Shown here: piece by piece, positions 1 through 5,529 of the stretch | Numbering within the stretch: position 1 is the stretch's first letter | Layout: each line of letters begins with the position of its first letter | NCBI GenBank assembly: GCA_946011705.1 | Contig: CAMGCA010000133.1 | Span: forward strand, 1 to 6,240 | Length of the DNA stretch: 6,240 nt | Reading direction: 5' to 3' | DNA from: an uncultured Clostridia bacterium | GTDB lineage: Bacteria > Bacillota > Clostridia > Oscillospirales > Oscillospiraceae | Program-made: the position numbers and the translations under genes | Notes under the pieces: generated by a model | Told to the model about the DNA's origin: nothing | Seen by the model: only the letters and a program-made list of their open reading frames with translations | Databases searched by the model: none

Positions 1-923
1 GGCCGGATGGGTACGCCCTGCTCATCGTAATTCTTTGGATCGGCGGCAGGGGTATCCCAACCGAACATGGAACCGGCTACCATAGCGGCTTCCTGTGCTT
101 TGGTCACGCCATTGGCAGCATTGGCGGCGGTCACGCCCTCTCTGGGGGAAGTATCCTGCGGAAATATTCCCATGGGGGTATATCCCTTTTCGCCCTTGGT
201 AATGACAATCATTTCTCCTGTGGATTCCAGAACACTGAAGCACTTCTCCGGGAGGGACGAACGCAGAGGAATCGTTTTCACACCATTGTGCTGCATCCGC
301 TCTGCAAACTCACAAATGTGATAGAGATTGTTTCCAACCTCCAGATGGGTTTCATCGATATAGCGGCAGGTCTGCTCCAGGGTTTCACCGGAGGGAAGCG
401 TCATGCGGATTCTGTCGCCGTCCGGAATCCGAAACAGCTCTTTATAGTCCGGCGTGATGAAACGGATGCCCTTTTCCGCTTGCCGCATGTGTCGGTCCAG
501 CCATTGCCGGATGTAGCAATAGCAGTAAATGCTGTATTCGCCTCTGTTGGGATTCAGCCGCAGCAGATAGGAATAGTGCGGGGTATCTGCCCGGAAGCCA
601 TATTCGTTCCGATCATTGCCGAAGCTGCTGTCCCGGTGCATCCAGCAGTAGGCAGACAGGCTGCTCCGATTTTTCAGAATGCCCCCATACTGTTCATCCT
701 CCCGCAATGCGTTGATAACTTCGTCGAACTCATGCTTGAAATCCTCGGACTTCAAATCTCCCCGGTGGTCATCCCAGCTTGAAAAAAACTGTTCGCCGCT
801 GCTGCCGAAATCTCCACGAAGGTGCCCGATACAGCCGGTCTGGGACATAAGCTGCTGGGACTGGGAATAACTGTACATCTGCTCCGCTGCCGTCATGGGG
901 CGCAAAGTCATTTCTGCTTCCAT
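1..923 (-). CDS. Conserved protein of unknown function, probably mobile-element associated (3' end outside window)
   Basis: An open frame of 307 codons starts at ATG 923-921 and runs off the left edge without a stop. I cannot assign a function. It has no signal peptide or membrane segment, so it is probably cytoplasmic. Visible blocks include a Tyr/Gln/Ser-rich start (residues 15-30), the segment TGCIGHLRGDFG (29-40), an acidic helix-like stretch (58-75), an aromatic Cys-containing block IYCYCYIRQWLDRH (132-145), and GVTKAQEAAMVAGSMFGW (272-289). From memory, proteins of this kind occur in clostridial integrative conjugative elements, and the last blocks tend to lie close to the C-terminus, so probably little is missing. 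The ATG directly abuts the TAA stop of the upstream gene (TAAATG), which suggests translational coupling. An AGGAG lies about 12 nt upstream, inside the preceding gene. In-frame ATGs at codons 5 and 10 are possible alternative starts. I am confident it is a gene, but not of its role. Confidence 0.82.
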   Translation of the reverse strand, partial: MEAEMTLRPMTAAEQMYSYSQSQQLMSQTGCIGHLRGDFGSSGEQFFSSWDDHRGDLKSEDFKHEFDEVINALREDEQYGGILKNRSSLSAYCWMHRDSSFGNDRNEYGFRADTPHYSYLLRLNPNRGEYSIYCYCYIRQWLDRHMRQAEKGIRFITPDYKELFRIPDGDRIRMTLPSGETLEQTCRYIDETHLEVGNNLYHICEFAERMQHNGVKTIPLRSSLPEKCFSVLESTGEMIVITKGEKGYTPMGIFPQDTSPREGVTAANAANGVTKAQEAAMVAGSMFGWDTPAADPKNYDEQGVPIR

Positions 924-1196
924 TTATCGCTCACGCTCCTGTTCTTTTTTGGATGTTATCGGAGGGATATCTCCGATAGCGGCGAGGTAATCAATCTCCT
1001 GCTCTGCTCTCTGGCAGAGGTCTTTCAGGGCTTCATACCGATTGCAGGTATAATGACCCCAGAAATAGTTGTCCCCATCCTTACAACGCCATGTGACATA
1101 CATGTCCTTCTTAGGATGTTCCCCAAGCACGAACTCCGAATCTTTGACCTTGATGCTCTGGGTGATAATGTAGCCTGCACATTCCCGTTGCTCCAT
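924..1196 (-). CDS. Small conserved hypothetical protein, N-terminal relative of the upstream 202-aa protein
   Basis: This 90-residue soluble protein has no signal peptide or membrane segment. I do not know its function. Its residues 9-27 (Y-I-I-T-Q-S...D-S-E-F-V-L-G-E-H) align without gaps to residues 9-27 of the 202-residue product just upstream, with 9 of 19 identical: Y9, I11, Q13, S14, D19, E21, V23, G25, E26. The similarity seems to continue weakly through an aromatic and Cys-containing middle (Cys38, Cys51, Cys61). The C-terminus is highly charged (KKEQERER). It starts 3 nt after the TGA of the upstream gene, and a GAGGAG ribosome binding site lies inside the end of that gene, 9 nt before the ATG. 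Its own TAA abuts the ATG of the next gene. It is therefore a middle member of a compact operon, and is real because of spacing, ribosome binding site and homology. Confidence 0.8.
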   Translation of the reverse strand: MEQRECAGYIITQSIKVKDSEFVLGEHPKKDMYVTWRCKDGDNYFWGHYTCNRYEALKDLCQRAEQEIDYLAAIGDIPPITSKKEQERER

Positions 1197-1199
1197 AAT

Positions 1200-1808
1200 T
1201 CATCGCTCCTCTCTGTCTTTATGGGATTTCTGTCGGTGTTCAGTTCTGTATTGGTCAAGCCCCAGTGCCGCCCATTTGGGAAGCTGTGACAGTTCCAAGG
1301 TGCCAAGAATATCCTGCCGTTCAAACCGGGCTTCTTTGCCGGAGTACAGATCAACACAGAAGCAGGCAGAGCCACGGCTGTGGGGAGATGCCCCAAAGCC
1401 GCCGGTGCAGAGCTTGATCTGCTTGGTTGCCATCTGATACTCCCGGCGAAGTACCTCCGGCTTGATGACAACCACCTTTCCGTTCAGATTATCCTCGTGG
1501 GAAAGGGGCGTGCAGTCAGCTTTGGTCAGCGGGGTGGTGTCGATGCCCTGAAATTTGGGCTTGAACATTGCCACACGGGTTTTCTCCGCCTGCTGAGCCA
1601 GCCGCTTCCCATACAGCTTCGCAATCTCGCAGAAATCATCGCTGACCAGAACATCGTTATACAGTGCCACGATTTCATTCTGCTGGCAGAAAGCGCACAT
1701 ATAGCGCTCCTCCGGGAGGGCGTTCAGGTTTTCTCCGATCACCACCTCCTGATCGCCAATATGAAAAGACTGGATGATCTCATAATCACCCGCCATGCGT
1801 TTATCCAT
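1200..1808 (-). CDS. Conserved hypothetical protein with GGFGASPxSRGSA motif, probably mobile-element associated
   Basis: This is a 202-residue soluble protein with no signal peptide or membrane helix, and no function I can name. It appears to have two parts. The N-terminal part (about residues 8-75) is shared with the 90-residue downstream protein and contains a CAFC pair (Cys38, Cys41). The C-terminal part (about 90-180) holds TPLTKADCTPLSHEDNLNGK (92-111), a KVVVIKP strand, then CTGGFGASPHSRGSACF (134-150) and a basic-acidic segment SGKEARFERQDILG (156-169). The tail (188-202) is strongly charged. From memory, this C-terminal block recurs in accessory proteins of clostridial conjugative elements and plasmids; I am not assigning a family number. 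The start is set by a textbook AGGAGG (1815-1820) 6 nt before ATG 1808; a second in-frame ATG at codon 5 is less well placed. It lies 13 nt after the second sortase, so it is probably cotranscribed with the pilus genes. Confidence 0.85.
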   Translation of the reverse strand: MDKRMAGDYEIIQSFHIGDQEVVIGENLNALPEERYMCAFCQQNEIVALYNDVLVSDDFCEIAKLYGKRLAQQAEKTRVAMFKPKFQGIDTTPLTKADCTPLSHEDNLNGKVVVIKPEVLRREYQMATKQIKLCTGGFGASPHSRGSACFCVDLYSGKEARFERQDILGTLELSQLPKWAALGLDQYRTEHRQKSHKDREER

Positions 1809-1814
1809 AATCTT

Positions 1815-1820
1815 CCTCCT
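1815..1820 (-). promoter_or_regulatory. Ribosome binding site of the 202-aa hypothetical protein
   Basis: The minus strand reads AGGAGG followed by AAGATT and ATG. This is a full match to the anti-Shine-Dalgarno core at 6-nt spacing, and it lies in the 13-nt gap after the sortase stop. It fixes the start at 1808 rather than at codon 5, and predicts efficient initiation independent of coupling. Confidence 0.8.
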
Positions 1821-1821
1821 G

Positions 1822-2550
1822 TTATACTCGTTCGCAGATTACCAGATACCGCTGTTTCCCGCCGCTGGCGTAGGGGTGGCAGGTCAGCAGGGTCAGCAGC
1901 TCCCGCCCCGGCTGAATCAGAATCTCCTCCACCTGGTAGGGATATATGATCTTGATTTCTGCTACCCGGTAGGTGAGTTGCCCCCAGAGATTCGTGATCG
2001 TAACGGTATCGCCAATCTGCAATTTATCAATGTAGCGGAAATAGCTGGCACCGCCATATCCCCGATGCCCCGCAATCACGCAATTGGTATTCGCACCGCC
2101 GATGGGCAGGCTAGTCTGGCTTAGGTGTGCAGCTCCGTCTGCCATGTGCTGGTTGGTAGCACCCAGATAAATAGGCATTTCCAGCTCCATTGCCGGAATG
2201 GTAATGACTCCAAAGACTTCCTCTTTCAGTCCGTAGTCCGCCAGCCGGAAGCTGGGCTGCTGATAATCCAGTTTGCAGGATAGCCCCGACTGCCCTTGCT
2301 TAAAGATTTCTTCATTGTAGGCAGTCATGTCCTCCCAAAGCTCAGGGTAAAGCCGTTGTTCGGATGGCTGCGTGGAATCGGGAATCACAACGCTGGTGGT
2401 AGACTGTGTTTCCTTTTGCTCCTGGAAGGTCTGGACGGTGCTTTCCATTTCCCGCTTCACCAGAAACCCTTGTGCATATGGGTAAGAGAAAACTGCCAGT
2501 CCCACCAGAAACAGGACAACAAGCACAGTTCTTTGCAGTCCCTTACCCAT
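1822..2550 (-). CDS. Second sortase (class C-like, N-terminal anchor only)
   Basis: This is a 242-residue sortase, a membrane-bound extracellular cysteine transpeptidase that cleaves LPXTG between Thr and Gly and transfers the protein to an amine. A short basic N-terminus and a hydrophobic segment (about residues 8-27) anchor it. The sortase barrel follows from about residue 112 (FGVITIPAMELEMPIYLG). Catalytic residues are His162 in CVIAGHRGYGG, Cys224 in LLTCHPY and Arg234 in KQRYLV. The HLSQTSLPIGGANT block (142-155) is typical of class C-like enzymes from Clostridia. Unlike the first sortase it lacks a C-terminal membrane segment, ending directly after YLVICERV. I see no Asp-Pro-aromatic lid motif in the linker (about 80-105). 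The start overlaps the first sortase's stop by 8 nt and has AGGAG 8 nt upstream. It may anchor finished pili or add the ancillary pilin; that role is inference. The class assignment is less certain than the sortase call. Confidence 0.93.
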   Translation of the reverse strand: MGKGLQRTVLVVLFLVGLAVFSYPYAQGFLVKREMESTVQTFQEQKETQSTTSVVIPDSTQPSEQRLYPELWEDMTAYNEEIFKQGQSGLSCKLDYQQPSFRLADYGLKEEVFGVITIPAMELEMPIYLGATNQHMADGAAHLSQTSLPIGGANTNCVIAGHRGYGGASYFRYIDKLQIGDTVTITNLWGQLTYRVAEIKIIYPYQVEEILIQPGRELLTLLTCHPYASGGKQRYLVICERV

Positions 2551-3421
2551 GATGCTGTCTCCTACACTCCAATTTCCAGATGAGAAACAGGAGCATCGCT
2601 GCCAGTAAAAATCCAGCCACTACAGCTAGACCGATTTCCAGCCCCCGGAGGTAATACTGCATCCAGTGGGAACCAGTGCTGCCTGACGCTTCCGTCTGCT
2701 CAGCAATCTGTTCTGCTTCCTCATAGGGAATCCGGGATGCAGTTACCAGCAGCCGATGGGTATTGATTCCGTAGGGGGTGCAGGTCACAAGGGTGCAGCA
2801 ATCTTCCCCCTCCCAGATACCCAGCAGGCTGGTATCGCTGGGAAGAACTGTATTGATTTCTGATACCTGATACGCCAGAATTTCATCCAGCACATACAGA
2901 TAGAACACATCCCCGATGCCCAACTGCTCCAAATCCGTGAACATGGTCTGGGACGCCATGCCGCTGTGCCCGGAAAGAATGCTGTGGGTGCTGGCTCCGC
3001 CTACCGGCAGGGAGCTACCCAGCAGATGCCCCACGCCTTTGCTCAGGGAACTGTCCCCGGTTCCGTGATAGATGGGCAGGTGGACATTGATTTTCGGGAT
3101 TTCAATATAGCCCATGATTCCGTCCCCGGAGAGGTTGAGAATGGAATCATATTCTTCAGACGCAGATTGCAGGGCTTCCTGGGTATATCCTCCCTCTGTT
3201 GTGGTTCCGGGAAGAAGCGTCTGGTTATATGCAGCCGCCTTTTCCCGCTCCTGCACCAGTACACTGTTGTCTGTCTGGGCGATGACTTCCTGGTAGGCGG
3301 TGAATATCTCTGACGCATACTTTCGGTTTACATAATTACTAACAACTGGATACAGTGTCAAACCAAGTGCGGCAAGGAACAGTGCCGCTCCAAAGCAGAT
3401 AACAAGAATTCTTCGTTTCAT
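2543..3421 (-). CDS. Class C (pilus-assembly) sortase
   Basis: This is a 292-residue pilin-polymerising sortase. It joins major pilins by linking the cleaved LPXTG threonine of one subunit to the pilin-motif lysine of the next, at the outer face of the membrane. An N-terminal membrane segment (about residues 5-25) is followed by a helical linker, then the barrel from GDGIMGYIEIPKINVHLPIY (99-118). Catalytic residues are His152 in LSGHSGM, Cys214 in TLVTCTPYG and Arg223 in NTHRLLV, the signature of class C enzymes. A second membrane segment (about 262-282) and a basic tail close the protein, as is usual for this class. The Asp-Pro-aromatic lid motif common in class C is not evident. An in-frame ATG at 3481 would add 20 Pro-rich residues encoded by a hairpin and has no ribosome binding site. 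ATG 3421 has GGGTGA 5 nt upstream and puts the hydrophobic segment right after MKRR, so I chose it. Its position beside the pilin makes that protein the natural substrate. Confidence 0.95.
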   Translation of the reverse strand: MKRRILVICFGAALFLAALGLTLYPVVSNYVNRKYASEIFTAYQEVIAQTDNSVLVQEREKAAAYNQTLLPGTTTEGGYTQEALQSASEEYDSILNLSGDGIMGYIEIPKINVHLPIYHGTGDSSLSKGVGHLLGSSLPVGGASTHSILSGHSGMASQTMFTDLEQLGIGDVFYLYVLDEILAYQVSEINTVLPSDTSLLGIWEGEDCCTLVTCTPYGINTHRLLVTASRIPYEEAEQIAEQTEASGSTGSHWMQYYLRGLEIGLAVVAGFLLAAMLLFLIWKLECRRQHHG

Positions 3422-3426
3422 AGTAA

Positions 3427-3432
3427 TCACCC
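3427..3432 (-). promoter_or_regulatory. Ribosome binding site that decides the class C sortase start
   Basis: The minus strand reads GGGTGA, then TTACT, then ATG (3421). This is a moderate Shine-Dalgarno at 5-nt spacing. The competing in-frame ATG at 3481, which overlaps the pilin stop as TGATG, has no purine-rich site before it. The site sits just below the hairpin at 3441-3468, so access to it could depend on how that structure folds. Confidence 0.55.
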
Positions 3433-3440
3433 ATTCGGGA

Positions 3441-3468
3441 AGCCCCGGAAGTGTTGGCTTCCGGGGCT
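3441..3468 (-). promoter_or_regulatory. Perfect 11-bp intergenic hairpin between major pilin and sortase
   Basis: The arms AGCCCCGGAAG and CTTCCGGGGCT pair perfectly around a 6-nt loop. The stem is GC-rich. It lies 12 nt after the pilin stop codon and 19 nt before the chosen sortase start. No T-run follows on either strand, so it is not a standard intrinsic terminator. A likely role is protecting the 3' end of a processed pilin transcript, or partly blocking polymerase or ribosomes, so that pilin is made in excess of sortase. The structure is directly visible; the function is inference. Confidence 0.8.
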
Positions 3469-3480
3469 GTCCTTGTATCA

Positions 3481-5424
3481 TCAGGAGTTACGCTTCTTGC
3501 GCAGGGTCAGAACGATCATGCCCGCAGCGCCAGCCATCAGGAGAATACCCACGATGGTGAACATCATAGTTCCGTTATCGCCGGTTTCAGGGAGGTCAAA
3601 GCCACGGGTGTTGACCACGGTCAGAGGTGCTTCCGCATTGGCGCTGCCATTGTCTTCCAGCATGGTCACGGGATTGCCGTCCACCTTGGCAGATGCGGTC
3701 AGCAGATGATGCTCCACGCTTCCGTCCACATCATCACAGAGGGCAGCCGTTTCCGCCTGGGAAATGACCACTTCAATGTCCTCTTTCAGCAGCGTGTAGC
3801 CGTTGTCAGTACGGACTTCGGTGATACAGTAGGTGTCATCTTCCAGACCCTTTACAACTACCTTGCCGGAGGAAACAGGAATGAAATGGGTAGCGTCTGC
3901 TTCATTGGCAACATGGTCATTCACATAGTAAACACCCTCACTCTCGTTCAGCGCTGCCTTGACATAGTAATTGTCGGTTTCGTTGTGAAGGATGAATTCA
4001 ACCTTGGAGAAGTCACCGTTGCCATCGCTGAATTTCTTGGTCAGATCAATGCCGTAGGTGTAGAGATGGCAGTCATCCGCCAGCATATCGGAGTAGTTGG
4101 TAGAAGTGCGCTTCCAGGTCAGGACTACATCGTTGGGGTTGCCATTGTCACCGTAGGCAACGGAATTGTCGCTGTCCAGCTTGGCGGCGTAGGTGCTGCG
4201 CAGGGTCAGGTCGGGATAGCCGGAATTGACCATACCGGCAGCGGAGTAGACAGCCTTGGAGGTGTTGATTTCCGTCAGTCCGGTCTGCGTCATGGCGATG
4301 GTCATGGTTTCGCCAGCATCAACGGAATTATAGGAAGCGGTGAACTTACCGTCCGCCTCCGTCCACTTGGCAACGGAATCGGTGCCGGTGCTATCCGTGA
4401 AGAACTCCAACACCACATCGCCCTTGGCGTAGGTCACACCCTTGGACAGAGTATCAACGAAGGTGTAGGTGGTCAGGTAGGTGGATTCGGAGGTAATGGC
4501 GGGCAGGGTGGAAATGATCTGGTACTCAACGGTATCGCCGCCGGATGCGGTGCCGGTGTGGGCAAAACCATCGGTAATGCCGGAGGTGCCATTGTTCTTG
4601 CCGGTATCCGCAGCCTGCTCCCGCAGGGTCTTTTCCAGAGTGGGGTCGCCGGTCTGGTTCTTGGGATAGACGGTTACATCATAAACCCAGCGGGTGCCGC
4701 CATCGGTGGCATTGGTGCCGTTCACGGAGGTCATGGGCAGGGAAATCAGGAAGGGGTCGGTGGTGGACACGACATTTTCGGGAACCTTAGTTTCCACGAT
4801 GAGGTACAGACCCAGCGCCAGATTCTCCGCCTTGGTTTTACCGAAGGAATCCGTCAAGGGCATGGCAGTACCACCGATGGCAGCGATATACTGCTCCATA
4901 GCGTTCTTGACCACGGTGGAATTGGCAGTCAGGGCAGCAGACAGGGCATGGATCAGCACATCGGACTGATAGAAATATTTGGCAGAATCCAGAGCATCCG
5001 CATTGGTATAGCGCTGTGCGCCATTCTCCAGACCCAGCGCTTTCAGGAAGTCCGCGCCCTGTACCTTGTCGATGGCATACAGCACCTCTACATGGTTGTC
5101 GGTTCTGTTATCTGCGGTGGACTCGGTGAACTGGACGATATCCGCTACTTTCACAAAGCTGTACTCCACGCCTTCCAGGGCATAGTTCTTCATGGTTTCG
5201 TTGACACCGCTTTCATCGGCAACGCCGGTGGAGACATAGGAGCTGTCCCAGATACCGGCATTTTCGCTGCCAGTCAGATCGTACTTGAAGATGGTCAGAG
5301 AACCCTTCTGGGATTCGTCGATGGGAGCGTCCGCGACTTCGGCGGCAGATACGGAGATGGCGCTGCCAAAGCACAGCACCAGAGCCAGACACAGGGCGAT
5401 AGCTTTCATAATCTTGGTTTTCAT
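3481..5424 (-). CDS. LPXTG-anchored major pilin (SpaA/SpaH-type, isopeptide-forming)
   Basis: This is a 647-residue shaft subunit of a sortase-assembled pilus. A signal peptide (residues 1 to about 28, MKTKIMKAIALCLALVLCFG then ...SAA) directs export. The N-terminal domain (about 40-250) begins GSLTIFKYDL and ends with an E-box-like LYLIVETKVPENV (Glu211). The pilin motif YPKN (253-256; Lys255) should supply the lysine joined to the next subunit. A middle domain (about 262-450) starts PTLEKTL and includes DTVEYQIISTLP. A CnaB-like domain (about 455-607) starts GIDLTKKFSDG and carries an E-box-like TYCITEVRTDNGY (Glu536), suggesting an internal Lys-Asn isopeptide bond. LPETG (611-615), a hydrophobic segment (about 620-640) and RKKRNS form the cell-wall sorting signal. 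AAAGGA lies 10 nt before ATG 5424; the ATG at codon 6 has no such site. The gene contains no TTA, CTA or TCA codon, fitting high expression. An upstream terminator and downstream hairpin set it apart from its neighbours. I could not assign the middle domain's bond partners. Confidence 0.95.
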   Translation of the reverse strand: MKTKIMKAIALCLALVLCFGSAISVSAAEVADAPIDESQKGSLTIFKYDLTGSENAGIWDSSYVSTGVADESGVNETMKNYALEGVEYSFVKVADIVQFTESTADNRTDNHVEVLYAIDKVQGADFLKALGLENGAQRYTNADALDSAKYFYQSDVLIHALSAALTANSTVVKNAMEQYIAAIGGTAMPLTDSFGKTKAENLALGLYLIVETKVPENVVSTTDPFLISLPMTSVNGTNATDGGTRWVYDVTVYPKNQTGDPTLEKTLREQAADTGKNNGTSGITDGFAHTGTASGGDTVEYQIISTLPAITSESTYLTTYTFVDTLSKGVTYAKGDVVLEFFTDSTGTDSVAKWTEADGKFTASYNSVDAGETMTIAMTQTGLTEINTSKAVYSAAGMVNSGYPDLTLRSTYAAKLDSDNSVAYGDNGNPNDVVLTWKRTSTNYSDMLADDCHLYTYGIDLTKKFSDGNGDFSKVEFILHNETDNYYVKAALNESEGVYYVNDHVANEADATHFIPVSSGKVVVKGLEDDTYCITEVRTDNGYTLLKEDIEVVISQAETAALCDDVDGSVEHHLLTASAKVDGNPVTMLEDNGSANAEAPLTVVNTRGFDLPETGDNGTMMFTIVGILLMAGAAGMIVLTLRKKRNS

Positions 5425-5479
5425 ATTCTTAGATTCCTTTCAGAGTAAAAATGTTGTTTTCGGTTTGTATTTGGGCAGC
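5425..5479 (-). promoter_or_regulatory. Leader of the major pilin gene, no clear promoter
   Basis: These 55 nt separate the terminator from the pilin ATG. The stretch is A-rich on the minus strand and contains the ribosome binding site AAAGGA (10 nt before the ATG). I find no convincing sigma-A promoter: TACAAA and TACTCT are weak -10 candidates without a matching -35. The pilin is therefore either transcribed by readthrough of the terminator or from a promoter that departs from the consensus. Confidence 0.4.
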
Positions 5480-5504
5480 AAAAAAGCCAGGGGGAATCCC
5501 TGGC
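5480..5504 (-). terminator. Intrinsic terminator between ancillary pilin and major pilin
   Basis: On the minus strand, GCCAGGG and CCCTGGC form a perfect 7-bp stem around the loop ATTCC, followed at once by six T residues. It starts 25 nt after the TAA of the ancillary pilin gene. The plus strand has no T-run after the stem, so it acts only on minus-strand transcription. The short stem and tract suggest partial termination, which would still let some transcript reach the major pilin and sortases. Confidence 0.82.
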
Positions 5505-5529
5505 GCAGTAGAATCTTCGGTTCATGACA

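Noticed and set aside
1025..1471. A 148-codon minus-strand frame overlapping the 202- and 90-residue genes
   Set aside because: It is out of frame with both, has a Ser/Pro/Arg-rich composition typical of a shifted frame, and conflicts with two better supported genes.
1686..1697. CAFC (Cys38, Cys41) in the 202-residue protein as a metal-binding site
   Set aside because: A single CXXC without a clear partner pair nearby is not enough to claim metal binding.
67..2583. Several plus-strand open frames of 60-190 codons over the left part of the window
   Set aside because: All lie antisense to minus-strand genes that have ribosome binding sites, operon spacing and recognisable or related products. 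None shows a domain or a well-placed ribosome binding site.
3441..3468. The hairpin as a rho-independent terminator
   Set aside because: Neither strand has a T-run after the stem, so I list it as a structured regulatory or stabilising element.
3422..3481. An extended class C sortase start at ATG 3481, overlapping the pilin stop as TGATG
   Set aside because: There is no Shine-Dalgarno before it, and the extra 20 residues are Pro-rich, encoded by the hairpin and unlike a sortase N-terminus. ATG 3421 has a ribosome binding site and places the membrane segment normally.
3451..5448. A 665-codon plus-strand open frame over the major pilin gene
   Set aside because: It is codon-aligned antisense to a clearly real pilin, starts with GTG inside the hairpin, has no ribosome binding site and a low-complexity Gly/His/Ile/Val composition. 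It is a shadow of codon bias.
5425..5479. A sigma-A promoter for the major pilin
   Set aside because: The possible -10 elements TACAAA and TACTCT match poorly and have no acceptable -35 at 16-18 nt, so none is called.
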